A stretch of 58,313 bases of DNA from Nemertoderma westbladi. Taxonomy: Eukaryota > Xenacoelomorpha > Nemertodermatida > Nemertodermatidae. The notes below the pieces were generated by a model that was not told the origin of the DNA, did no database searches, and was given only the letters and a program-made list of their open reading frames with translations. This document shows, in pieces, positions 47,001 through 58,313 of this stretch (the first letter of the stretch is position 1; each line of letters starts with the position of its first letter). The position numbers and the translations under genes are program-made. The stretch is taken from positions 1-58,313 of the forward strand of contig JAUCBJ010004126.1 of NCBI GenBank assembly GCA_032718475.1. Direction: 5' to 3'.

Positions 47001-50000
47001 TATTGTAGAAGAAGGTTTCCTAACAGTAGTAGATTGGAACCAACCGTAATGCTGATTAGTAACAATAAAATGTATTTATATTGTAGAAGAAGGTTTCCTA
47101 ACAGTAGTAGATTGGAACCAACCGTAATGCTGATTAGTAACAATAAAATGTATTTATATTGTAGAAGAAGGTTTCCTAACAGTAGTAGATTGGAACCAAC
47201 CGTAATGCTGATAATAAACAATAAAATGTATTTATATTGTAGAAGAAGGTTTCCTAACAGTAGTAGATTGGAACCAACCGTAATGCTGGTTAGTAACAAT
47301 AAAATGTATTTATATTGTAGAAGAAGGTTTCCTAACAGTAGTAGATTGGAACCAACCGTAATGCTGATAATAAACAATAAAATGTATTTATATTGTATAA
47401 GAAGGTTTCCTAACAGTAGTAGATTGGAACCAACCGTAATGCTGATTAGTAACAATAAAATGTATTTATATTGTAGAAGAAGGTTTCCTAACAGTAGTAG
47501 ATTGGAACCAACCGTAATGCTGTAGAGTAACAATAAAATGTATTTATATTGTAGAAGAAGGTTTCCTAACAGTAGTAGATTGGAACCAACCGTAATGCTG
47601 ATTAGTAACAATAAAATGTATTTATATTGTAGAAGAAGGTTTCCTAACAGTAGTAGATTGGAACCAACCGTAATGGTGTAGAGTAACAATAAAATGTATT
47701 TATATTGTAGAAGAAGGTTTCCTAACAGTAGTAGATTGGAACCAACCGTAATGCTGATTAGTAACAATAAAATGTATTTATATTGTAGAAGAAGGTTTCC
47801 TAACAGTAGTAGATTGGAACCAACCGTAATGCTGATTAGTAACAATAAAATGTATTTATATTGTAGAAGAAGGTTTCCTAACAGTAGTAGATTGGAACCA
47901 ACCGTAATGGTGTAGAGTAACAATAAAATGTATTTATATTGTAGAAGAAGGTTTCCTAACAGTAGTAGATTGGAACCAACCGTAATGCTGATAATAAACA
48001 ATAAAATGTATTTATATTGTAGAAGAAGGTTTCCTAACAGTAGTAGATTGGAACCAACCGTAATGCTGATTAGTAACAATAAAATGTATTTATATTGTAG
48101 AAGAAGGTTTCCTAACAGTAGTAGATTGGAACCAACCGTAATGCTGGAGAGTAACAATAAAATGTATTTATATTGTAGAAGAAGGTTTCCTAACAGTAGT
48201 AGATTGGAACCAACCGTAATGCTGATTAGTAACAATAAAATGTATTTATATTGTAGAAGAAGGTTTCCTAACAGTAGTAGATTGGAACCAACCGTAATGC
48301 TGGAGAGTAACAATAAAATGTATTTATATTGTAGAAGAAGGTTTCCTAACAGTAGTAGATTGGAACCAACCGTAATGCTGATAATAAACAATAAAATGTA
48401 TTTATATTGTAGAAGAAGGTTTCCTAACAGTAGTAGATTGGAACCAACCGTAATGCTGATAGAGTAAACAATAAAATGTATTTATATTGTAGAAGAAGGT
48501 TTCCTAACAGTAGTAGATTGGAACCAACCGTAATGCTGATAGTAACAATAAAATGTATTTATATTGTAGAAGAAGGTTTCCTAACAGTAGTAGATTGGAA
48601 CCAACCGTAATGCTGATAATAAACAATAAAATGTATTTATATTGTAGAAGAAGGTTTCCTAACAGTAGTAGATTGGAACCAACCGTAATGCTGTAGAGTA
48701 ACAATAAAATGTATTTATATTGTAGAAGAAGGTTTCCTAACAGTAGTAGATTGGAACCAACCGTAATGCTGATAGTAACAATAAAATGTATTTATATTGT
48801 AGAAGAAGGTTTCCTAACAGTAGTAGATTGGAACCAACCGTAATGCTGGAGAGTAACAATAAAATGTATTTATATTGTAGAAGAAGGTTTCCTAACAGTA
48901 GTAGATTGGAACCAACCGTAATGCTGGAGAGTAACAATAAAATGTATTTATATTGTAGAAGAAGGTTTCCTAACAGTAGTAGATTGGAACCAACCGTAAT
49001 GCTGGAGAGTAACAATAAAATGTATTTATATTGTAGAAGAAGGTTTCCTAACAGTAGTAGATTGGAACCAACCGTAATGCTGGAGAGTAACAATAAAATG
49101 TATTTATATTGTAGAAGAAGGTTTCCTAACAGTAGTAGATTGGAACCAACCGTAATGCTGGAGAGTAACAATAAAATGTATTTATATTGTAGAAGAAGGT
49201 TTCCTAACAGTAGTAGATTGGAACCAACCGTAATGCTGGAGAGTAACAATAAAATGTATTTATATTGTAGAAGAAGGTTTCCTAACAGTAGTAGATTGGA
49301 ACCAACCGTAATGCTGATTAGTAACAATAAAATGTATTTATATTGTAGAAGAAGGTTTCCTAACAGTAGTAGATTGGAACCAACCGTAATGCTGGAGAGT
49401 AACAATAAAATGTATTTATATTGTAGAAGAAGGTTTCCTAACAGTAGTAGATTGGAACCAACCGTAATGCTGATTAGTAACAATAAAATGTATTTATATT
49501 GTAGAAGAAGGTTTCCTAACAGTAGTAGATTGGAACCAACCGTAATGCTGATTAGTAACAATAAAATGTATTTATATTGTAGAAGAAGGTTTCCTAACAG
49601 TAGTAGATTGGAACCAACCGTAATGCTGGAGAGTAACAATAAAATGTATTTATATTGTAGAAGAAGGTTTCCTAACAGTAGTAGATTGGAACCAACCGTA
49701 ATGCTGATTAGTAACAATAAAATGTATTTATATTGTAGAAGAAGGTTTCCTAACAGTAGTAGATTGGAACCAACCGTAATGCTGGAGAGTAACAATAAAA
49801 TGTATTTATATTGTAGAAGAAGGTTTCCTAACAGTAGTAGATTGGAACCAACCGTAATGCTGGATAGTAACAATAAAATGTATTTATATTGTAGAAGAAG
49901 GTTTCCTAACAGTAGTAGATTGGAACCAACCGTAATGCTGAGAGTAACAATAAAATGTATTTATATTGTAGAAGAAGGTTTCCTAACAGTAGTAGATTGG

Positions 50001-53000
50001 AACCAACCGTAATGCTGGAGAGTAACAATAAAATGTATTTATATTGTAGAAGAAGGTTTCCTAACAGTAGTAGATTGGAACCAACCGTAATGCTGGAGAG
50101 TAACAATAAAATGTATTTATATTGTAGAAGAAGGTTTCCTAACAGTAGTAGATTGGAACCAACCGTAATGCTGGAGAGTAACAATAAAATGTATTTATAT
50201 TGTAGAAGAAGGTTTCCTAACAGTAGTAGATTGGAACCAACCGTAATGCTGGAGAGTAACAATAAAATGTATTTATATTGTAGAAGAAGGTTTCCTAACA
50301 GTAGTAGATTGGAACCAACCGTAATGCTGGAGAGTAACAATAAAATGTATTTATATTGTAGAAGAAGGTTTCCTAACAGTAGTAGATTGGAACCAACCGT
50401 AATGCTGGAGAGTAACAATAAAATGTATTTATATTGTAGAAGAAGGTTTCCTAACAGTAGTAGATTGGAACCAACCGTAATGCTGGAGAGTAACAATAAA
50501 ATGTATTTATATTGTAGAAGAAGGTTTCCTAACAGTAGTAGATTGGAACCAACCGTAATGCTGATAGTAACAATAAAATGTATTTATATTGTAGAAGAAG
50601 GTTTCCTAACAGTAGTAGATTGGAACCAACCGTAATGCTGGAGAGTAACAATAAAATGTATTTATATTGTAGAAGAAGGTTTCCTAACAGTAGTAGATTG
50701 GAACCAACCGTAATGCTGGAGAGTAACAATAAAATGTATTTATATTGTAGAAGAAGGTTTCCTAACAGTAGTAGATTGGAACCAACCGTAATGCTGTAGA
50801 GTAACAATAAAATGTATTTATATTGTAGAAGAAGGTTTCCTAACAGTAGTAGATTGGAACCAACCGTAATGCTGATAGTAACAATAAAATGTATTTATAT
50901 TGTAGAAGAAGGTTTCCTAACAGTAGTAGATTGGAACCAACCGTAATGCTGATTAGTAACAATAAAATGTATTTATATTGTAGAAGAAGGTTTCCTAACA
51001 GTAGTAGATTGGAACCAACCGTAATGCTGGAGAGTAACAATAAAATGTATTTATATTGTAGAAGAAGGTTTCCTAACAGTAGTAGATTGGAACCAACCGT
51101 AATGCTGGAGAGTAACAATAAAATGTATTTATATTGTAGAAGAAGGTTTCCTAACAGTAGTAGATTGGAACCAACCGTAATGCTGTAGAGTAACAATAAA
51201 ATGTATTTATATTGTAGAAGAAGGTTTCCTAACAGTAGTAGATTGGAACCAACCGTAATGCTGATAGTAACAATAAAATGTATTTATATTGTAGAAGAAG
51301 GTTTCCTAACAGTAGTAGATTGGAACCAACCGTAATGCTGGAGAGTAACAATAAAATGTATTTATATTGTAGAAGAAGGTTTCCTAACAGTAGTAGATTG
51401 GAACCAACCGTAATGCTGGAGAGTAACAATAAAATGTATTTATATTGTAGAAGAAGGTTTCCTAACAGTAGTAGATTGGAACCAACCGTAATGCTGATTA
51501 GTAACAATAAAATGTATTTATATTGTAGAAGAAGGTTTCCTAACAGTAGTAGATTGGAACCAACCGTAATGCTGGAGAGTAACAATAAAATGTATTTATA
51601 TTGTAGAAGAAGGTTTCCTAACAGTAGTAGATTGGAACCAACCGTAATGCTGATTAGTAACAATAAAATGTATTTATATTGTAGAAGAAGGTTTCCTAAC
51701 AGTAGTAGATTGGAACCAACCGTAATGCTGGAGAGTAACAATAAAATGTATTTATATTGTAGAAGAAGGTTTCCTAACAGTAGTAGATTGGAACCAACCG
51801 TAATGCTGATTAGTAACAATAAAATGTATTTATATTGTAGAAGAAGGTTTCCTAACAGTAGTAGATTGGAACCAACCGTAATGCTGGAGAGTAACAATAA
51901 AATGTATTTATATTGTAGAAGAAGGTTTCCTAACAGTAGTAGATTGGAACCAACCGTAATGCTGATTAGTAACAATAAAATGTATTTATATTGTAGAAGA
52001 AGGTTTCCTAACAGTAGTAGATTGGAACCAACCGTAATGCTGGAGAGTAACAATAAAATGTATTTATATTGTAGAAGAAGGTTTCCTAACAGTAGTAGAT
52101 TGGAACCAACCGTAATGCTGATTAGTAACAATAAAATGTATTTATATTGTAGAAGAAGGTTTCCTAACAGTAGTAGATTGGAACCAACCGTAATGCTGAT
52201 TAGTAACAATAAAATGTATTTATATTGTAGAAGAAGGTTTCCTAACAGTAGTAGATTGGAACCAACCGTAATGCTGATTAGTAACAATAAAATGTATTTA
52301 TATTGTAGAAGAAGGTTTCCTAACAGTAGTAGATTGGAACCAACCGTAATGCTGATTAGTAACAATAAAATGTATTTATATTGTAGAAGAAGGTTTCCTA
52401 ACAGTAGTAGATTGGAACCAACCGTAATGCTGGAGAGTAACAATAAAATGTATTTATATTGTAGAAGAAGGTTTCCTAACAGTAGTAGATTGGAACCAAC
52501 CGTAATGCTGATTAGTAACAATAAAATGTATTTATATTGTAGAAGAAGGTTTCCTAACAGTAGTAGATTGGAACCAACCGTAATGCTGGAGAGTAACAAT
52601 AAAATGTATTTATATTGTAGAAGAAGGTTTCCTAACAGTAGTAGATTGGAACCAACCGTAATGCTGGAGAGTAACAATAAAATGTATTTATATTGTAGAA
52701 GAAGGTTTCCTAACAGTAGTAGATTGGAACCAACCGTAATGCTGGAGAGTAACAATAAAATGTATTTATATTGTAGAAGAAGGTTTCCTAACAGTAGTAG
52801 ATTGGAACCAACCGTAATGCTGGAGAGTAACAATAAAATGTATTTATATTGTAGAAGAAGGTTTCCTAACAGTAGTAGATTGGAACCAACCGTAATGCTG
52901 GAGAGTAACAATAAAATGTATTTATATTGTAGAAGAAGGTTTCCTAACAGTAGTAGATTGGAACCAACCGTAATGCTGGAGAGTAACAATAAAATGTATT

Positions 53001-56000
53001 TATATTGTAGAAGAAGGTTTCCTAACAGTAGTAGATTGGAACCAACCGTAATGCTGAGAGTAACAATAAAATGTATTTATATTGTAGAAGAAGGTTTCCT
53101 AACAGTAGTAGATTGGAACCAACCGTAATGCTGAGAGTAACAATAAAATGTATTTATATTGTAGAAGAAGGTTTCCTAACAGTAGTAGATTGGAACCAAC
53201 CGTAATGCTGATTAGTAACAATAAAATGTATTTATATTGTAGAAGAAGGTTTCCTAACAGTAGTAGATTGGAACCAACCGTAATGCTGTAGAGTAACAAT
53301 AAAATGTATTTATATTGTAGAAGAAGGTTTCCTAACAGTAGTAGATTGGAACCAACCGTAATGCTGATTAGTAACAATAAAATGTATTTATATTGTAGAA
53401 GAAGGTTTCCTAACAGTAGTAGATTGGAACCAACCGTAATGCTGTAGAGTAACAATAAAATGTATTTATATTGTAGAAGAAGGTTTCCTAACAGTAGTAG
53501 ATTGGAACCAACCGTAATGCTGAGAGTAACAATAAAATGTATTTATATTGTAGAAGAAGGTTTCCTAACAGTAGTAGATTGGAACCAACCGTAATGCTGT
53601 AGAGTAACAATAAAATGTATTTATATTGTAGAAGAAGGTTTCCTAACAGTAGTAGATTGGAACCAACCGTAATGCTGTAGAGTAACAATAAAATGTATTT
53701 ATATTGTAGAAGAAGGTTTCCTAACAGTAGTAGATTGGAACCAACCGTAATGCTGATTAGTAACAATAAAATGTATTTATATTGTAGAAGAAGGTTTCCT
53801 AACAGTAGTAGATTGGAACCAACCGTAATGCTGGAGAGTAACAATAAAATGTATTTATATTGTAGAAGAAGGTTTCCTAACAGTAGTAGATTGGAACCAA
53901 CCGTAATGCTGGAGAGTAACAATAAAATGTATTTATATTGTAGAAGAAGGTTTCCTAACAGTAGTAGATTGGAACCAACCGTAATGCTGGAGAGTAACAA
54001 TAAAATGTATTTATATTGTAGAAGAAGGTTTCCTAACAGTAGTAGATTGGAACCAACCGTAATGCTGAGAGTAACAATAAAATGTATTTATATTGTAGAA
54101 GAAGGTTTCCTAACAGTAGTAGATTGGAACCAACCGTAATGCTGGAGAGTAACAATAAAATGTATTTATATTGTAGAAGAAGGTTTCCTAACAGTAGTAG
54201 ATTGGAACCAACCGTAATGCTGGAGAGTAACAATAAAATGTATTTATATTGTAGAAGAAGGTTTCCTAACAGTAGTAGATTGGAACCAACCGTAATGCTG
54301 GAGAGTAACAATAAAATGTATTTATATTGTAGAAGAAGGTTTCCTAACAGTAGTAGATTGGAACCAACCGTAATGCTGGAGAGTAACAATAAAATGTATT
54401 TATATTGTAGAAGAAGGTTTCCTAACAGTAGTAGATTGGAACCAACCGTAATGCTGGAGAGTAACAATAAAATGTATTTATATTGTAGAAGAAGGTTTCC
54501 TAACAGTAGTAGATTGGAACCAACCGTAATGCTGGAGAGTAACAATAAAATGTATTTATATTGTAGAAGAAGGTTTCCTAACAGTAGTAGATTGGAACCA
54601 ACCGTAATGCTGATAGTAACAATAAAATGTATTTATATTGTAGAAGAAGGTTTCCTAACAGTAGTAGATTGGAACCAACCGTAATGCTGATAGTAACAAT
54701 AAAATGTATTTATATTGTAGAAGAAGGTTTCCTAACAGTAGTAGATTGGAACCAACCGTAATGCTGGAGAGTAACAATAAAATGTATTTATATTGTAGAA
54801 GAAGGTTTCCTAACAGTAGTAGATTGGAACCAACCGTAATGCTGATTAGTAACAATAAAATGTATTTATATTGTAGAAGAAGGTTTCCTAACAGTAGTAG
54901 ATTGGAACCAACCGTAATGCTGGAGAGTAACAATAAAATGTATTTATATTGTAGAAGAAGGTTTCCTAACAGTAGTAGATTGGAACCAACCGTAATGCTG
55001 GAGAGTAACAATAAAATGTATTTATATTGTAGAAGAAGGTTTCCTAACAGTAGTAGATTGGAACCAACCGTAATGCTGGAGAGTAACAATAAAATGTATT
55101 TATATTGTAGAAGAAGGTTTCCTAACAGTAGTAGATTGGAACCAACCGTAATGCTGGAGAGTAACAATAAAATGTATTTATATTGTAGAAGAAGGTTTCC
55201 TAACAGTAGTAGATTGGAACCAACCGTAATGCTGGAGAGTAACAATAAAATGTATTTATATTGTAGAAGAAGGTTTCCTAACAGTAGTAGATTGGAACCA
55301 ACCGTAATGCTGTAGAGTAACAATAAAATGTATTTATATTGTAGAAGAAGGTTTCCTAACAGTAGTAGATTGGAACCAACCGTAATGCTGATAGTAACAA
55401 TAAAATGTATTTATATTGTAGAAGAAGGTTTCCTAACAGTAGTAGATTGGAACCAACCGTAATGCTGATAGTAACAATAAAATGTATTTATATTGTAGAA
55501 GAAGGTTTCCTAACAGTAGTAGATTGGAACCAACCGTAATGCTGAGAGTAACAATAAAATGTATTTATATTGTAGAAGAAGGTTTCCTAACAGTAGTAGA
55601 TTGGAACCAACCGTAATGCTGGAGAGTAACAATAAAATGTATTTATATTGTAGAAGAAGGTTTCCTAACAGTAGTAGATTGGAACCAACCGTAATGCTGA
55701 GAGTAACAATAAAATGTATTTATATTGTAGAAGAAGGTTTCCTAACAGTAGTAGATTGGAACCAACCGTAATGCTGGAGAGTAACAATAAAATGTATTTA
55801 TATTGTAGAAGAAGGTTTCCTAACAGTAGTAGATTGGAACCAACCGTAATGCTGGAGAGTAACAATAAAATGTATTTATATTGTAGAAGAAGGTTTCCTA
55901 ACAGTAGTAGATTGGAACCAACCGTAATGCTGGAGAGTAACAATAAAATGTATTTATATTGTAGAAGAAGGTTTCCTAACAGTAGTAGATTGGAACCAAC

Positions 56001-58313
56001 CGTAATGCTGGATAGTAACAATAAAATGTATTTATATTGTAGAAGAAGGTTTCCTAACAGTAGTAGATTGGAACCAACCGTAATGCTGGAGAGTAACAAT
56101 AAAATGTATTTATATTGTAGAAGAAGGTTTCCTAACAGTAGTAGATTGGAACCAACCGTAATGCTGATAGTAACAATAAAATGTATTTATATTGTAGAAG
56201 AAGGTTTCCTAACAGTAGTAGATTGGAACCAACCGTAATGCTGGAGAGTAACAATAAAATGTATTTATATTGTAGAAGAAGGTTTCCTAACAGTAGTAGA
56301 TTGGAACCAACCGTAATGCTGATTAGTAACAATAAAATGTATTTATATTGTAGAAGAAGGTTTCCTAACAGTAGTAGATTGGAACCAACCGTAATGCTGG
56401 ATGAGTAACAATAAAATGTATTTATATTGTAGAAGAAGGTTTCCTAACAGTAGTAGATTGGAACCAACCGTAATGCTGATGAGTAACAATAAAATGTATT
56501 TATATTGTAGAAGAAGGTTTCCTAACAGTAGTAGATTGGAACCAACCGTAATGCTGATGAGTAACAATAAAATGTATTTATATTGTAGAAGAAGGTTTCC
56601 TAACAGTAGTAGATTGGAACCAACCGTAATGCTGAGAGTAACAATAAAATGTATTTATATTGTAGAAGAAGGTTTCCTAACAGTAGTAGATTGGAACCAA
56701 CCGTAATGCTGGAGAGTAACAATAAAATGTATTTATATTGTAGAAGAAGGTTTCCTAACAGTAGTAGATTGGAACCAACCGTAATGCTGGAGAGTAACAA
56801 TAAAATGTATTTATATTGTAGAAGAAGGTTTCCTAACAGTAGTAGATTGGAACCAACCGTAATGCTGGAGAGTAACAATAAAATGTATTTATATTGTAGA
56901 AGAAGGTTTCCTAACAGTAGTAGATTGGAACCAACCGTAATGCTGGAGAGTAACAATAAAATGTATTTATATTGTAGAAGAAGGTTTCCTAACAGTAGTA
57001 GATTGGAACCAACCGTAATGCTGATTAGTAACAATAAAATGTATTTATATTGTAGAAGAAGGTTTCCTAACAGTAGTAGATTGGAACCAACCGTAATGCT
57101 GATTAGTAACAATAAAATGTATTTATATTGTAGAAGAAGGTTTCCTAACAGTAGTAGATTGGAACCAACCGTAATGCTGGAGAGTAACAATAAAATGTAT
57201 TTATATTGTAGAAGAAGGTTTCCTAACAGTAGTAGATTGGAACCAACCGTAATGCTGATTAGTAACAATAAAATGTATTTATATTGTAGAAGAAGGTTTC
57301 CTAACAGTAGTAGATTGGAACCAACCGTAATGCTGAGAGTAACAATAAAATGTATTTATATTGTAGAAGAAGGTTTCCTAACAGTAGTAGATTGGAACCA
57401 ACCGTAATGCTGGAGAGTAACAATAAAATGTATTTATATTGTAGAAGAAGGTTTCCTAACAGTAGTAGATTGGAACCAACCGTAATGCTGGAGAGTAACA
57501 ATAAAATGTATTTATATTGTAGAAGAAGGTTTCCTAACAGTAGTAGATTGGAACCAACCGTAATGCTGGAGAGTAACAATAAAATGTATTTATATTGTAG
57601 AAGAAGGTTTCCTAACAGTAGTAGATTGGAACCAACCGTAATGCTGGAGAGTAACAATAAAATGTATTTATATTGTAGAAGAAGGTTTCCTAACAGTAGT
57701 AGATTGGAACCAACCGTAATGCTGAGAGTAACAATAAAATGTATTTATATTGTAGAAGAAGGTTTCCTAACAGTAGTAGATTGGAACCAACCGTAATGCT
57801 GGAGAGTAACAATAAAATGTATTTATATTGTAGAAGAAGGTTTCCTAACAGTAGTAGATTGGAACCAACCGTAATGCTGATTAGTAACAATAAAATGTAT
57901 TTATATTGTAGAAGAAGGTTTCCTAACAGTAGTAGATTGGAACCAACCGTAATGCTGATTAGTAACAATAAAATGTATTTATATTGTAGAAGAAGGTTTC
58001 CTAACAGTAGTAGATTGGAACCAACCGTAATGCTGGAGAGTAACAATAAAATGTATTTATATTGTAGAAGAAGGTTTCCTAACAGTAGTAGATTGGAACC
58101 AACCGTAATGCTGAGAGTAACAATAAAATGTATTTATATTGTAGAAGAAGGTTTCCTAACAGTAGTAGATTGGAACCAACCGTAATGCTGGAGAGTAACA
58201 ATAAAATGTATTTATATTGTAGAAGAAGGTTTCCTAACAGTAGTAGATTGGAACCAACCGTAATGCTGATTAGTAACAATAAAATGTATTTATATTGTAG
58301 AAGAAGGTTTCCT
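41099..58313. repeat. 78-bp satellite array, about 220 copies, continues past the window
   Basis: Each unit has an almost invariant core of about 72 bp (AACAATAAAATGTATTTATA, TTGTAGAAGAAGGTTTCC and GTAGATTGGAACCAACCGTA, ending ATGCTG). A short variable junction then precedes the next AACAATAAAA: ATTAGT, GTTAGT, GAGAGT, TAGAGT, ATAATA or GATAGT, and in the second part also 5- or 7-base forms (ATAGT, AGAGT, GATGAGT). Core changes are rare (for example 41165, 44283, 46932, 47398). 41099-48450 is strictly in 78-bp register. After that, 77-bp units recur and GAGAGT/ATTAGT dominate. Seventy-eight is 26 codons, so a minus-strand frame stays open for 2,431 codons; I do not call it a gene. Every unit has AATAAA on plus. 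Confidence 0.97.

Noticed and set aside
41096-48391. 2,431-codon minus-strand gene for a membrane repeat protein
   Set aside because: The frame is explained by 78-bp units. The start and end have no gene-like context, and the plus strand is also open across many units. It is kept only as a test in the findings.
41099-58313. CRISPR-like repeat and spacer pattern
   Set aside because: The variable part is only 5-7 bases drawn from a few recurring sequences, and the setting is animal DNA without cas genes.

Overview
The window looks like animal nuclear DNA, most likely from a marine invertebrate. It has one intact vertebrate-style gene, a tetraspanin close to CD151/TSPAN11, in a landscape of BEL/Pao LTR-retrotransposon, non-LTR retrotransposon (LINE), SINE and MITE remnants. 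There are no operons or bacterial signals. The palindrome TAGGCCTA recurs in unique DNA, which fits several marine invertebrate groups but does not settle the phylum.

Layout. 1-2028 holds no convincing gene. 2029-4103 (minus) is a decayed ORF of about 690 codons that I do not recognise. 4104-5780 is AT-rich spacer with a 125-bp direct repeat. 5781-10767 (minus) is a BEL/Pao element broken by many stops and frameshifts: Gag zinc knuckles, aspartic protease, RT, RNase H and integrase. 11791-12406 is bounded by 70-bp terminal inverted repeats (MITE-like). 12439-13358 is a 5'-truncated LINE. 13556-14404 is the intact tetraspanin. 29.9-32.5 kb packs a LINE 3' end, a tRNA-Ser-derived SINE and a rearranged LINE (endonuclease on plus joined to an RT piece on minus). 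34131-38985 is a nearly full-length but dead CR1/L2-like LINE, and 38989-40515 (minus) is the RT half of a second LINE family, possibly RTE-like.

Four tandem arrays fill about 56% of the window: a 16-bp palindromic family (14701-17706), a 45-bp family of about 254 copies with higher-order duplications (18443-29870), a second unrelated 45-bp family in blocks (32762-33607), and a 78-bp family of about 220 copies (41099 to the window end). The 78-bp units are almost identical except at one short junction of 5-7 bases. The very long ORFs in these arrays come from stop-free units whose lengths are multiples of three, or from a 16-bp unit free of stops in all forward frames; I do not call them genes.

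Overall this is a heterochromatin-like, repeat-dominated segment with one plausible functional gene. The best candidates for something undescribed are the 78-bp array with its confined variable site, the 45-bp array carrying a splice-donor and a heat-shock-element-like motif in every unit, and the unrecognised ORF at 2029-4103.
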